Below are positions 9,375 through 18,320 of a stretch of 64,000 bases of DNA, piece after piece. Below the pieces are notes generated by a model. That model worked only from the letters and a program-made list of their open reading frames with translations, was not told the origin of the DNA and ran no database searches. Position 1 is the stretch's first letter; the number at the start of each line of letters is the position of its first letter. The stretch comes from Bin5 sp965221345. Lineage in GTDB: Bacteria > Chloroflexota > Anaerolineae > Caldilineales > Caldilineaceae. Both the position numbers and the translations under genes were made by a program. The stretch is from the NCBI GenBank assembly GCA_965221345.1, contig CBDCSD010000002.1:1612001-1676000 (forward strand). The letters run 5' to 3'.

Positions 9375-9412
9375 CCGGTCATGGGGATGCACGCGGCGCT
9401 CCCCATGACCGG
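9375..9412 (-). promoter_or_regulatory. Intercistronic stem-loop after binding-protein gene
   Basis: Two perfect 13-base arms (CCGGTCATGGGGA at 9375-9387 and its complement at 9400-9412) separated by 12 bases lie between the binding-protein gene and the next operon gene. No T-run follows on either strand. Such hairpins after ABC binding-protein genes commonly protect the upstream message and raise its level relative to distal genes; that role is inferred here. Confidence 0.5.
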
Positions 9413-9467
9413 CCTGTTGATTATCGTTCCCGGCGGCGGCGCAGGTCGCCCTGCAGGCGCCCCGCTC

Positions 9468-11090
9468 CTACCACTTACTCAGATCCCAGGTGCCGCCGCT
9501 TTCCGCGCTGTTCGTCTCAATCGCACGGTCGGCCCACTCCTCCCAGACCTCTTGCATGCGCTCGGCAGCCTCATCCAGACTTATCTGGTCCAGATAGTAC
9601 TCCTGCAGAATGATGAACGCCTCTTCCCGCGCGCCCGCATCAACCATGTCAGCATACGACCAGCGCATCACACTTGTCGGAATATGCGCCTTGGCCGGTT
9701 CGGCCACCTCCGGCCGCACGTTCGGCTCCACATCCTTGATCACGGGGACCAGGCCCGGGCGGCCTTTGACCGCATGGCTCCAGTTGGCGGAAAGGAACTG
9801 CAGGAAGTCAACCGCAGCATCGACAGTACCGCGCTTGACAGCGGCGGCATTCACCACCCAGGCTCCAGCCGGCCCGCCCACAAACGGCCCCGGCTCCTCT
9901 TCAAGCGAAAACTCGGAATCTTCCACTCCGACCACCGGGCCGGACGCCACGCCCACCTCAAAATCGACCTCAGGATTGCCCAGAATGCTCTCGGCCTCCC
10001 AGGAACCGCTCATGCGTACCAGCACCTTGCCGGTCAGGAAATCGCTCAACTGCACCGGCGCCCCGATTTTCCACTCCTCGGTCACATAGGGCACCCACAG
10101 CTTTCCAAGCCGCAGCGTCTCCTTGTATTCGGTATCGGTCGCCGCGAACAGGCCCTGCTTGATGGCGCGTACGAACTCCTCAGCCTCAATCACATTGCCG
10201 CTCAGGCTGACCTTGTAGTCCAGCCGCCATTCCGTCAGCCCTTTTGGCTCGACGATCGAATGATCGAAAATCAGACTGTCCCAGTTGCCGGCGGGCGAAC
10301 AACACATGAGGTGCATCGGCGTCTCATAGCCCGCCGCTTGCAGCTCTTTCAACAACTCGACCAGTACGGTGATGTTTGTACGCGGGCTGGGGAACTCCAG
10401 GCCCAGCTCATCAAGCACGGTCTTGTTGTAGTAGATGAGCGATGGCGCCGCAGTCTCGAGCGGAATCGAGTAGTAGCGTCCGGCCAGGCTCTTGCTCTGC
10501 GCCAGTATGCCATCAAACCCGTTCTCCCATTGGTCGACCCAGCGCTCGCTGCCTGCTCTGCCCTCCTCCACATACGGGTTGGGCTGGCGGAAGTAGGTAT
10601 CCAGGGGGGCCAGCAGCCCTCTGTCGCCTTCAGCGCCATCGTAGCCGGTGCTGCCGTAGTAGCGCATAAGATCGGGGCCTTGACCGGCGGCTATCGCAGT
10701 CTTCATGTACCAGATCAGAGAGGTCTGCGCGCCGGGCGGCGCCTCCGGCACACCGAAGGGCACCACGTCGATACCCGGGTGCATATCTTCCCACTGGGCG
10801 ATCAGCTCCGCCATGTACTCGTTGCCCGTCTCACCGGCCGCTTTCTGAGCGTCTGTCAGCCCCTCGGGCGGCATGTAGCCCCCATCGAACATGACGGCCA
10901 GCTCACCCTCGTAGTCAAGTACTGGTGGGCCGGTTGCCGGCACTTCCACCACCTTCTCGACTACTCTTTCGACTTCGACTACCTGCGGCGTGCAGGCGCC
11001 CATCAGTGCAACGAGCGCGACAGCGATCACGGTGAAGATCAGGCGTCGCGGGCTCCTCTGCGTTTGCGCAAACGTACCCTTCGTTTTCAT
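9468..11090 (-). CDS. Carbohydrate ABC transporter substrate-binding lipoprotein
   Basis: 540 residues. The N-terminus is a lipoprotein signal: basic region, hydrophobic core and lipobox 'ALMGAC' with Cys33, followed by a Val/Glu-rich linker (VVEVERVVEKVVEVP). The rest fits a family 1 solute-binding protein (CUT1 type): 'YMAELIAQWEDMHPGIDVVPFG', 'LLAPLDTYF', 'LIYYNKTVLDELGLEFPSP' and 'FLTGKVLVRMSGSWEAESI'. It should capture an oligosaccharide or sugar derivative outside the membrane and deliver it to the two permeases encoded just upstream. A GGGAGAAG ribosome site precedes the ATG by 8 nt. No ATPase gene is in the cluster, so a shared MsiK-like ATPase is likely. Confidence 0.88.
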   Translation of the reverse strand: MKTKGTFAQTQRSPRRLIFTVIAVALVALMGACTPQVVEVERVVEKVVEVPATGPPVLDYEGELAVMFDGGYMPPEGLTDAQKAAGETGNEYMAELIAQWEDMHPGIDVVPFGVPEAPPGAQTSLIWYMKTAIAAGQGPDLMRYYGSTGYDGAEGDRGLLAPLDTYFRQPNPYVEEGRAGSERWVDQWENGFDGILAQSKSLAGRYYSIPLETAAPSLIYYNKTVLDELGLEFPSPRTNITVLVELLKELQAAGYETPMHLMCCSPAGNWDSLIFDHSIVEPKGLTEWRLDYKVSLSGNVIEAEEFVRAIKQGLFAATDTEYKETLRLGKLWVPYVTEEWKIGAPVQLSDFLTGKVLVRMSGSWEAESILGNPEVDFEVGVASGPVVGVEDSEFSLEEEPGPFVGGPAGAWVVNAAAVKRGTVDAAVDFLQFLSANWSHAVKGRPGLVPVIKDVEPNVRPEVAEPAKAHIPTSVMRWSYADMVDAGAREEAFIILQEYYLDQISLDEAAERMQEVWEEWADRAIETNSAESGGTWDLSKW

Positions 11091-11216
11091 CGGTAGCTTC
11101 TCCCTATTTGGCTTAAGTTCCGTTTGAAACTGTCCGTTTGCTGCGCATCGATCGATAGGCTTCTCCTCTGTTCCCCTGCACTTCCTGCATTCACGGCCTG
11201 CCCTCTGTACGAATGC

Positions 11217-12119
11217 CTAGAATTTGAGCGCCCCGCTCGACAACCCTTGAATGAACGCCTTGCGCGCCAGAGTGAACACGAAAACGAGCGGCAACGAGGA
11301 GATGACGAAAGCGGCAAACATGAATCCCCATTGTGTCTGGCCAAGACTCGACCCATGAAAGACGGATTTGGCAATGCTGAATATACCGAGCGTCACCGTG
11401 TACACAGGGTCCGAGGTCAACGTCACCGACGGCCAGATGATGTCATTCCACTGGCCCAGCAGCAGAATGATCATCAGCGTCGCCATAATTGGCCGGCACA
11501 GAGGCAGCGCAATCTTATAGAACACCTGCCAATCGCCTGCGCCGTCGATGCGCGCGGCCTCAAACAGCTCCTCTGGCAGCCCGGCCATGAAGGGACGGAT
11601 GAGAAAGACGCCGAAGACAGCGCCCCCGGCCGCATACGGAAAAATCAGCGCCCAGCGCGTGTTCATCATACCCAGGCTTAAGACCAACAGATACTGCGGC
11701 ACAAGATAGAGGACGAACGGAATCATCATCAACATGATAATCGCATAAAAGAGCGTCTCTTTGCCGGGAAAACTGAACCGGGCGAAGACGTAGGAGGTAT
11801 AGCTCGCCAGCGCGAGGGCAAATGGAATCGCGATTCCGCTGATAATGCTGCTGTTGAGGATGTAGCGGCCCATGCCGCCGGCCATAACCCAATAGTTCTT
11901 GAAGTAATAGGGCAACGTCAGCGTCCAGGGATGCGCTTCGAACTGGTCGGCCGACTTGCCGGCATCGATCAGCAACAGCACAAGCGGCGCAAGAGACAAC
12001 AACAGCGTCGGGATCAGGACAACGTGCAGCAACCCTTGAAAACGCTGCAACCCCGCCCGAATCACATCCTGCTGCGATGGCCCTCTACGGCTCACGCCCG
12101 TTATTACGCTGAAGAACAT
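11217..12119 (-). CDS. Carbohydrate ABC transporter permease (MalG/UgpE type)
   Basis: About 300 residues with six predicted membrane helices and the permease EAA loop 'LPEELFEAARIDGAGDWQVFYKIALPLCRPIMAT'. The ATG at 12119 has AGGAAGGAA about 8 nt upstream; an in-frame TTG at 12137 is the alternative. It forms the second membrane subunit of a CUT1 importer with the upstream permease and the downstream lipoprotein. All three genes are on the minus strand with short gaps. Confidence 0.88.
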   Translation of the reverse strand: MFFSVITGVSRRGPSQQDVIRAGLQRFQGLLHVVLIPTLLLSLAPLVLLLIDAGKSADQFEAHPWTLTLPYYFKNYWVMAGGMGRYILNSSIISGIAIPFALALASYTSYVFARFSFPGKETLFYAIIMLMMIPFVLYLVPQYLLVLSLGMMNTRWALIFPYAAGGAVFGVFLIRPFMAGLPEELFEAARIDGAGDWQVFYKIALPLCRPIMATLMIILLLGQWNDIIWPSVTLTSDPVYTVTLGIFSIAKSVFHGSSLGQTQWGFMFAAFVISSLPLVFVFTLARKAFIQGLSSGALKF

Positions 12120-12205
12120 CCTCTTTCCTTCCTGCAAATCGACGGCAAGGAAACGGAATCGATCAGTTGCGGCTCCAGGGCGGCCGGCGCCCTGGCAATG
12201 CGCCT

Positions 12206-13165
12206 CTAGGCTTCGTACTCAATGCCGGATCGCAGATAGCGGCGCGTCATCACGGTCAGGCCAACGATGACCAGGAACAGGAGTGTTCCAATCGCCGAGC
12301 CGTACCCGAAACGTGAAGAAAAGAAGGCCTGGCTGTACATATGAAATGCCGGCACCATTGTCGCCGAACCGGGGCCTCCGCCCGTCATGGCAAATTGCAG
12401 ATTGAATCCCTGCAAGGTGCCGATGACATTCAACACGAGCACCAAACGTATCGCGCCAACGATATAGGGTAGATCGACGTTTCTGATCCGTTGAATCGTC
12501 GAAGACGAATCCAGCCGGAAGGCATCGATTAACTCTCTGGGAATATCGATCAGCGCGGCCAGCAGGATCAACATCATGGTGGCGTTGATCCACGGAAAGC
12601 CGAAGAAAACCAGCGCCGCCAGCGCCGTATCGAAGCTGCCCAGCCAGTCATGCGTCAGAAAGTCCAGGCCAACCGCGGTGAGAAGGTTGTTGATCAAGCC
12701 ATAGCGGGCATGATAGATGTAGCGCCAGGTCAATATGATCACGATCGCCGGCACGAGCGTCGGGATCAGAAACGCCGTGCGATAGAAATCCCCCATGCGC
12801 TGGCTGCGCAGCGAAAACAGCAACTCCGCCACCAGCAACGGCGGGATGACACCGGTGACCATATTGGCAAACAGCAGGATGACGGCGTTCTTGACCGAGG
12901 CGAGAAAGATGCGGTCGCTGGCGAGGTCGGTGAAGTTTTCCAGCCCGATAAATCTGCCCCTGACGCCGTCATAATTGGTAAAGGAATAGTAGAGCGCCAT
13001 CAGCGGCGGGTAATAGGAGAAGACCCCCAGCAGCACGAAAATCGGCACAAGGTACAGATAATACCGCTTCGCCCGCCACATCCTCTGGATCAGCGAAGCC
13101 TGACTCGCGCGCTGCATTGAAATGCTGCCCGCGTCAGCGTGTGGAGTTTGCACGATGTCAGCCAT
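12206..13165 (-). CDS. Carbohydrate ABC transporter permease (MalF/UgpA type)
   Basis: About 319 residues from the ATG at 13165 (MADIVQTP); an ATG at 13207 would be almost leaderless relative to the predicted promoter, and the frame runs on to 13402. After a short cytoplasmic N-terminus come membrane helices starting 'YYLYLVPIFVLLGVFSYYPPLMALYYSF', then 'FIGLENFTDL' and the EAA loop 'IPRELIDAFRLDSSSTIQRIRNVDLPYI'. The 'GGGPGSATMVPAFHMYSQAF' segment is typical of UgpA-type subunits. First gene of the sugar operon. Confidence 0.86.
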   Translation of the reverse strand: MADIVQTPHADAGSISMQRASQASLIQRMWRAKRYYLYLVPIFVLLGVFSYYPPLMALYYSFTNYDGVRGRFIGLENFTDLASDRIFLASVKNAVILLFANMVTGVIPPLLVAELLFSLRSQRMGDFYRTAFLIPTLVPAIVIILTWRYIYHARYGLINNLLTAVGLDFLTHDWLGSFDTALAALVFFGFPWINATMMLILLAALIDIPRELIDAFRLDSSSTIQRIRNVDLPYIVGAIRLVLVLNVIGTLQGFNLQFAMTGGGPGSATMVPAFHMYSQAFFSSRFGYGSAIGTLLFLVIVGLTVMTRRYLRSGIEYEA

Positions 13166-13217
13166 GAATTGTGCCTGTGGACTGGAAAGGGGCGGCCTTG
13201 ATGCCATGACCAGTGAT

Positions 13218-13247
13218 ATTATATCATTGCCTCTTTCGCCCCTCCAA
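13218..13247 (-). promoter_or_regulatory. Sigma-70-type promoter of the sugar ABC operon
   Basis: On the minus strand, TTGGAG (13242-13247) and a perfect TATAAT (13218-13223) are 18 bp apart. Transcription would start near 13211, giving a leader of about 46 nt to the ATG at 13165, or almost none to the ATG at 13207. It is divergent from the promoter of the zinc-ribbon gene. Confidence 0.55.
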
Positions 13248-13274
13248 CCCCGCAAAAAGAGGCCGCGCCCCTGC

Positions 13275-13303
13275 TTGAGAGATCGCGAGAAGGGTGCTAT
13301 ACT
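13275..13303 (+). promoter_or_regulatory. Sigma-70-type promoter of the zinc-ribbon gene
   Basis: TTGAGA (13275-13280), a 17-bp spacer and TATACT (13298-13303) lie 37 bp before the ATG at 13340. A GGGGAAAGGAA ribosome-binding region sits between. Confidence 0.6.
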
Positions 13304-13339
13304 TGCGGGCACGCAATTTGCAGGGGAAAGGAACCAGGT

Positions 13340-13729
13340 ATGAGCGAGGTGTTTCGGGTTTGCCCCAACTGCGGGCAGGATGTGGCGATGGCCGCGCGCC
13401 ACTGTGGCGCATGCGGCTACAATACGCAGGGCGGCTATCCTCTTGAAAGCCGCAACAACCTGCCGGCGATGGTGGCGAAAGTCGGTTTGCCCGTGGCGGC
13501 CGGCCTGGCCGGCTTGGCGCTACGGGCCGGGCTGCAGTTGCTGCGGAAGCAGTTGCCGGCACTGGCATCCAACGCGCTCAGCCGCAACGCGCCGCGGCCG
13601 CCGGCGCAGCCGCGCAGAGGGCGGGGCAGCCGGTTCATCCATATACGCTCGAAATGGGCAGTCGGCGATAAAAACGGTGTGTGGCGTTCCGGCGAGGAAG
13701 AGCACACCATCGAGGTCGACGATAGCTGA
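13340..13729 (+). CDS. Zinc-ribbon domain protein
   Basis: 129 residues. The N-terminus carries two CxxC pairs ('CPNCGQD' and 'CGACGYNTQ') forming a double-zinc-ribbon-like module. A central Ala/Leu-rich stretch (VGLPVAAGLAGLALRAGLQLL) may be a membrane segment, followed by an Arg/Pro-rich linker and an acidic C-terminal tail. The function is unknown. It has its own promoter and is monocistronic. Confidence 0.65.
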   Translation: MSEVFRVCPNCGQDVAMAARHCGACGYNTQGGYPLESRNNLPAMVAKVGLPVAAGLAGLALRAGLQLLRKQLPALASNALSRNAPRPPAQPRRGRGSRFIHIRSKWAVGDKNGVWRSGEEEHTIEVDDS

Positions 13730-13803
13730 TGCCCAGTGGTCAGTGGCTCGTGGCTCGTGCAGGAAACTGACCACCGATCACCGGCTGCTGAGAATCGCTG
13801 TTT

Positions 13804-14076
13804 TCAATTCTCGTCGATAGTTTCCCAGCCGGCTACGGTGTTGCGCCGTCGCCGAGAGAAACGCCAACCCCAACCGGTGATGCTGACGCCGATCGCAATG
13901 AAGAGCCCCGCCACCATATAGGCCAACAACTCCGGCCACAGTAGAATCGCAACCCCAAAGAGAATCAGTATCAGCCCCGGAGCGACCAGCAGCCAGCGTC
14001 CGAAACCGCCGGCCTGTTGTGAGATTCGCTGCCCCGTGCGAAAGAAGCGCACAGAGCTTTGTTGTCCTGTAAACAT
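13804..14076 (-). CDS. Small two-helix membrane protein
   Basis: 90 residues with two hydrophobic segments, 'WLLVAPGLILILFGVAILLWPELLAYMVAGLFIAIGVSITGWGW', flanked by basic residues. The frame, hydrophobic pattern and start ATG look real, but the family was not named. The two other frames over this stretch are shadows. It is downstream of the metallopeptidase gene on the same strand, about 90 bp away, and could be cotranscribed. Confidence 0.55.
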   Translation of the reverse strand: MFTGQQSSVRFFRTGQRISQQAGGFGRWLLVAPGLILILFGVAILLWPELLAYMVAGLFIAIGVSITGWGWRFSRRRRNTVAGWETIDEN

Positions 14077-14168
14077 ATTTCATGCTCCCTTAGAGTGATG
14101 CGCCGCGTTTGCGCGAATGCAGATGCCGCGCATCGCTTTAATCTTTTCCGGGCGCGCAAACGGGCCGC

Positions 14169-14870
14169 TCAGTCCCGGCTGCGGGCAAACAGTATGAAGG
14201 CATAGTACAGCAGCGTCGTGATCGCCTGGATCGCAGCCGCAACGTAGGTCAGCGCCGCCGCATCAAGCACCGCGTTGACCCCCTTCATCTCGTGCTGACC
14301 CACGAACCCCTGCGCCACCAGGATCTCCTTGGCCCGCTTGCTCGCGTTAAACTCCACCGGCAGCGTCACCAGCGTAAACACTGCAACCGCGGCGAACAGG
14401 ATCAGCCCCACCAGCGAGATCGTGAACCCCAGCCCAGACCCCCCCATAAACATGCCAATGAAAAAAATGATCGGCCCCAGCCAGCTGCCAATCTGCACGC
14501 TTGGAACGATCACGCTCCGCAGGGCGAGCGGCGCGTAGTTGGTGCTGTGTTGCAGCGCGTGGCCCGCCTCATGCGCGGCAACGCCGACCGCGGCCACGCT
14601 GTTGCTCTGATACACCTGCGGACTCAGGCGCAGCGTCCTCGACCTTGGATCATAGTGGTCGGACAGGAAGCCGCGCGTCTCTTCAACGTTCACGTGCCCC
14701 AACCCGTTCGAGTCGAGAATGCGCCGCGCCACCTGCGCGCCCGCCGCGCCCCGCCCCACCGACACCCGCGAATACTTTTTGAACGTAGATTTGACTTTCA
14801 TCTGCGCCCAAAAACCCAGCGCCAGCGCAGGCAGGCTGATGATGATATACAGTGGATCGAAGAAAAACAT
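14169..14870 (-). CDS. Membrane zinc metallopeptidase (YugP family)
   Basis: 233 residues. Begins with a membrane helix (FFFDPLYIIISLPALALGFWAQ), has 'GLGHVNVEETRGFLSDHYDPRSRTLRLSPQVY' and the zinc-binding 'HEAGHALQH' (HExxH), then several membrane helices to the C-terminus. This arrangement and length match the YugP/'zinc metallopeptidase' family of integral membrane proteases. Substrates are unknown. A candidate -10 element lies about 200 bp upstream. Confidence 0.87.
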   Translation of the reverse strand: MFFFDPLYIIISLPALALGFWAQMKVKSTFKKYSRVSVGRGAAGAQVARRILDSNGLGHVNVEETRGFLSDHYDPRSRTLRLSPQVYQSNSVAAVGVAAHEAGHALQHSTNYAPLALRSVIVPSVQIGSWLGPIIFFIGMFMGGSGLGFTISLVGLILFAAVAVFTLVTLPVEFNASKRAKEILVAQGFVGQHEMKGVNAVLDAAALTYVAAAIQAITTLLYYAFILFARSRD

Positions 14871-15065
14871 AACGCACCTCGTAGAGAGTTTTCAGTTAGC
14901 AGACGAATCTCCGGTTGTGGCCGATTCGTTCGTGATCTGGCTGAGCGCACGCTCGGAATCGTTTTCCAAGCCTACGTCTCGAGTTTACACTATCCTGGCG
15001 GTCCGTTCCTGACGCACACCTGACAGCGCCCTGTCACCTCACTGAACAAACTGAATTGAATCTGT

Positions 15066-15071
15066 ATTATA
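15066..15071 (-). promoter_or_regulatory. Candidate -10 element upstream of the YugP-type gene
   Basis: A perfect TATAAT on the minus strand lies in the AT-rich gap between murJ and the metallopeptidase gene, about 195 bp before its ATG. No convincing -35 hexamer was found at the usual distance, so this is tentative. Confidence 0.3.
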
Positions 15072-15129
15072 CCATTACGAATCCAGTATAGCCGCGGTTT
15101 CTTATTCCTGCGTTAGCGTTCGGTTAGCT

Positions 15130-16785
15130 CTACGTTTGCGCCCGCCGGCGCGCCAACGCCGTCAGCTGCCGGATCTCGGCGCCGCCCAGAAGATAACTGG
15201 CAAGCGCATAGACGAGGACGCCAAGCCCAGCCCCGGCGACCGCCGCCACCCAGCCGAGAGGAATCCCGAAGACAACGCTGCGGTCAGGCAGAACCGCCAG
15301 CCAGAGAAGGACAGCGCCCGTCATGACAGCCGACGCCAGCAGCGAGCGCCCGCCGCTCGTCAGCAGTTGGCGCACCGGCAGGCCCTGCACGGTTGTTGTC
15401 TGCCCTGCCTCTTGGTTGTATGAGCGCACCTTACGCCCCAGCAGAATCAGCAGAACCAGCATCTCCAGCCCAGTGGCGATGCTGTTGGCCAGCGCCAGGC
15501 CGCCATAACTCAACTGGCCAATCAGGGCCAGGCTGAAGAGGATGTTCAGCGCCATCGCCGCCACACCGACGACCACCGGCGTGGCTGTGTCGTGGAGTGC
15601 GTAAAAGACCCGCACCACGATCTCGACCACGGCATGGGCCACCAGTCCGAGGGCAAAAAAGCGCAGCGCGTAGGCGACGGCCTGGGTGCTGGCAGCGTCG
15701 AAACGCCCCCGCTGGAAGAGAAGCTCAACGAACGGTTCGTCCAGCACAAAGAGCAAAAACGCAGCCGGTATCGACAGGAAGAGAATCAGCCGCAGCAGGC
15801 CGGTTAGTGTTTCCAGCAGTTGTGCGCGGTTGCCGGCGGCGACCTGCGCCGAAAAGGTGGGGAAGGCAACGGTTGCCACGGCCTGGGCAAAGATGCCCTG
15901 CGGCAGCAACATCAGCAGCCAGGCGTAATTGAGGGCGCTGAGGCTGCCGGACGGCAGACCGCTGGCCAGGATCGTGTTGACCAGAAAGTTGAGCTGTACA
16001 AAGAGCAGTCCCAGCACACGCGGCCCCATCAGCCGCGCCACCTCCCGCACCTGCGCATCGTCGACACCAAAACTGAAACGGTAACGCACCTTCTGCCGCA
16101 TCAGAGCCGGCAGCTGCACAAGCAGGTGCAGCACCGAGCCGCCGGCCACGCCGATCACAAGACCGTGGATGCCCACCACCGGGGCCAGCAGCCAGGCGCC
16201 GGCGATGATGGCGCAGTTGTAGAGCACAGGCGCAACAGCCGGCAGCAGGAAATGCTGCACCGCGTTGAGCGCGCCCATGATCAGGCCGCTGGCGCCAAAG
16301 ACGACCGTGCTTGCCAGCATCCAACGCATCAGAGAGGCGGTCAGCCGCTGCTGCTCGACGGAGAAGCCCGGCGCGATCACCCTGGCGATCAGGGGTTCAG
16401 CAAACAGCATCGCCAGCCCGCACAGTAGGATGAGGAACAGGGTCAACAGATTCAGAACGCGGCTGAACAGCAGCCATGCCTGTTGTTGGCTGTCCTCGGT
16501 CCAGGCGGCGGCAAAGGTGGGGATGAACGCGCTGCCCAGCGCGCCGCCCGCCACCAGTTGAAAGAGCAGGTCAGGGATACGGAAGGCGGCCAGGTAGGCG
16601 TCCAGATCGGCCGCAGTGCCGAAGCGGGCGCCTATAATCATCTCCCGCAGCAGGCCCGTACCCCGGCTGAGGATGAACAGTAGCATGACCAGCGTCGCTG
16701 CGCTGGCGATCCCTTTGCTATCCAGCGCCCGCACACCGCCCTTGCCGCTCTGGGCCTTCGAACTGCGGCTGTCCGGTTTCGTCAT
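15130..16785 (-). CDS. murJ: Lipid II flippase MurJ
   Basis: 551 residues with about 14 hydrophobic segments. MviN/MurJ motifs are present: 'LLFILSRGTGLLREMIIGARFGTAADLDAYLAAFRIPDLLF' at the N-terminus, 'GGALGSAFIPTFA', 'GVHGLVIGVAGGSVLHLLVQLP', and 'FVELLFQRGRFDAASTQAVAYALRFFALGLVAHAVVEIVVRVFYALHDTATP'. It moves the peptidoglycan precursor lipid II to the outer face of the membrane. The gene is single and on the minus strand; the gap to the divergent plus-strand gene at 16951 should hold its promoter. Confidence 0.92.
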   Translation of the reverse strand: MTKPDSRSSKAQSGKGGVRALDSKGIASAATLVMLLFILSRGTGLLREMIIGARFGTAADLDAYLAAFRIPDLLFQLVAGGALGSAFIPTFAAAWTEDSQQQAWLLFSRVLNLLTLFLILLCGLAMLFAEPLIARVIAPGFSVEQQRLTASLMRWMLASTVVFGASGLIMGALNAVQHFLLPAVAPVLYNCAIIAGAWLLAPVVGIHGLVIGVAGGSVLHLLVQLPALMRQKVRYRFSFGVDDAQVREVARLMGPRVLGLLFVQLNFLVNTILASGLPSGSLSALNYAWLLMLLPQGIFAQAVATVAFPTFSAQVAAGNRAQLLETLTGLLRLILFLSIPAAFLLFVLDEPFVELLFQRGRFDAASTQAVAYALRFFALGLVAHAVVEIVVRVFYALHDTATPVVVGVAAMALNILFSLALIGQLSYGGLALANSIATGLEMLVLLILLGRKVRSYNQEAGQTTTVQGLPVRQLLTSGGRSLLASAVMTGAVLLWLAVLPDRSVVFGIPLGWVAAVAGAGLGVLVYALASYLLGGAEIRQLTALARRRAQT

Positions 16786-16950
16786 AGCAGAAGAGGATGA
16801 TACTGGTGAACGCTTGCCATTTTTTGCCTTGCAGGAACAGTTCTGTACAATATGCCATCGTCTCAGTTCAATTTTCGGTAGTCAGTTTTCGGTTGACAAG
16901 AGCGCGCTCACGAAAGACGCTAAACTGGAAGCTGCCAAGGTAGAAATTCC

Positions 16951-17712
16951 ATGTCCTCCGCCTATCTATCTGTGAACGCTTGGCGCGAAATCTTCGCCCG
17001 CGTATTCAATGACCCCGACCTGCAGTCCAATATCAGCCCGGACTGGTTGATCAACCCCGCAACTCGACGCCGTCTCAAACTGGACTATCTGTGCCAGTCG
17101 ATCGGTGTCGCCGTGCGCTTCTCCGGCCTGACGGGCAAAGGACGGCGCCGGCCCGGCGACCGGGAACTGCTGGAGGAAGACCAACGCGACCAGATACGCG
17201 ATGAACTGTGCCGGCTCCATGGCATTCACCTGGCTGTGATCGACCCGTTTGACGATCCGGTCAAGCAGATGGACCGGTTCTTGACGGTGTTGAGCCGGGC
17301 CAGCCGTCTGACAGCCCAGGATGGCCGTACCAGCCGGGAGAAAGGCGTTTCCATGGATGCCCTGGCCGCGGCCGTGCAAAGCGCCTATCAACTGCGCTTC
17401 TCCCTTTCCAGGAATCCGGATCAGACGGTTGGAACTCTGGCGGATGCCTGGCGGGACCGGGAAGCGAACATTGCTACCTCGTTGCAGCAGGCGGCCGCAG
17501 TGAAAACACCGCCGCCGACCCGGTCGCAACAGCGCACACTGGCGCAACTCGCTTGCGGGCAGCGCATTGTCCACACGCATTTCGGTGACGGTGTGATTAC
17601 GGAAGTGAGCGGGGAGGGCGAGGAAAAACGGATCAAAATCCTCTTCGATGGCGACCAGGAACGCACCTTTCTCGCTTCCCTTCTGGCCGATAAGTTGGAA
17701 GCGGCTCCCTGA
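16951..17712 (+). CDS. Uncharacterised protein with UvrD/PcrA-type Tudor-like tail
   Basis: 253 residues. The C-terminal 50 residues, 'GQRIVHTHFGDGVITEVSG' through 'IKILFDGDQERTFLASL', closely follow the Tudor-like domain at the end of PcrA/UvrD helicases (G-x-x-V-x-H-x-x-F-G-x-G). The N-terminal part (WREIFARVFNDPDLQSNISPDWL) is not recognised and no helicase motifs are present. PcrA Tudor domains bind RNA polymerase or nucleic acid, so a role near transcription or repair is possible; this is inference. Confidence 0.6.
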   Translation: MSSAYLSVNAWREIFARVFNDPDLQSNISPDWLINPATRRRLKLDYLCQSIGVAVRFSGLTGKGRRRPGDRELLEEDQRDQIRDELCRLHGIHLAVIDPFDDPVKQMDRFLTVLSRASRLTAQDGRTSREKGVSMDALAAAVQSAYQLRFSLSRNPDQTVGTLADAWRDREANIATSLQQAAAVKTPPPTRSQQRTLAQLACGQRIVHTHFGDGVITEVSGEGEEKRIKILFDGDQERTFLASLLADKLEAAP

Positions 17713-17797
17713 CAGAAAAGAGATACACGGAGACATACCCTCACTCGCTCCGCAAAGTTCAGACCCTCCGTCCCGCAGCGCCCGCCCCCCCAACAGT

Positions 17798-17831
17798 GCA
17801 AAAACACCCTTACTGAAAATGCAAGGGTGTT
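17798..17831 (-). terminator. Intrinsic terminator of the FmdB-type gene
   Basis: On the minus strand a perfect 9-bp stem (arms 17823-17831 and 17803-17811) with an 11-base loop is followed by TTTTTG. It lies 130 bp past the stop of the minus-strand gene at 17961-18320. On the plus strand there is no T-run after the stem. Confidence 0.6.
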
Positions 17832-17852
17832 GATGAGCTGGAGTGGATCATC

Positions 17853-17876
17853 GCGCTGCCACTTCGTTGTCTGCGC
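17853..17876. repeat. Dispersed palindromic repeat, copy 1
   Basis: GCGC-bounded element GCGCTGCCACTTCGTTGTCT plus GCGC. It is the reverse-complement form of copies at 41576-41601, 41612-41637 and 55332-55357, and a diverged relative is at 52865-52890. Confidence 0.55.
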
Positions 17877-17960
17877 ACAATTTGATTTCAGATGCGCGGC
17901 CGCGCCAATACGTGTACCCCTTTTTCTCGCGCGCGGCAGCCGCGGCCAAAACGGGCAAAG

Positions 17961-18320
17961 CTACCCCTCTTCTTTTGTGGCGCTCTTGGATTCACTCGGT
18001 GAGTCGCTCTTCGCTTCCGCCTTGGTTTCGCTCTTGGACTCGCTCTTGGTTTCGCTGTTGGATTCACTCTCTGTGGATTTCTCCGGCTCAGAGCCATTGC
18101 TGTCTGACTTCTGTGCCGCGGTCTTCTTCTTTTCATCCTCCTTTTTGCTATCGGTGATGTACCACCCACTGCCCTTGAAGTGAATGGCCGGCTTGCTCAG
18201 AAGCCGGTTGACATCGACCGAACTACAGGCCGGGCAAGCGGGAAGAACGGTGCTGGAAAATGACACGATGCGTTCGTATTGATTACCGCACTCTTTGCAG
18301 GAAAACTCATAAATAGGCAT
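17961..18320 (-). CDS. FmdB-family zinc-ribbon protein with Ser/Glu/Lys tail
   Basis: 119 residues. The first 50 residues are a classic FmdB/CxxC zinc ribbon: 'MPIYEFSCKECGNQYERIVSF' then 'PACPACSSVDVNRLLSKPAIHFKGSGWYITDS'. The remaining 60 residues are a low-complexity tail repeating Ser-Glu-(Ser/Thr)-Lys (ESKSETKSESKSETKAEAKS), with matching DNA repeats near 18000-18060. FmdB proteins are annotated as putative regulators; function is unproven. A terminator follows at 17798-17831. Confidence 0.82.
   Translation of the reverse strand: MPIYEFSCKECGNQYERIVSFSSTVLPACPACSSVDVNRLLSKPAIHFKGSGWYITDSKKEDEKKKTAAQKSDSNGSEPEKSTESESNSETKSESKSETKAEAKSDSPSESKSATKEEG

Noticed and set aside
9138..11096. 652-codon plus-strand open frame
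   Set aside because: It is antisense to the binding-protein and neighbouring genes; its translation has no domain pattern and is rich in Arg/His/Leu typical of GC-rich antisense frames.
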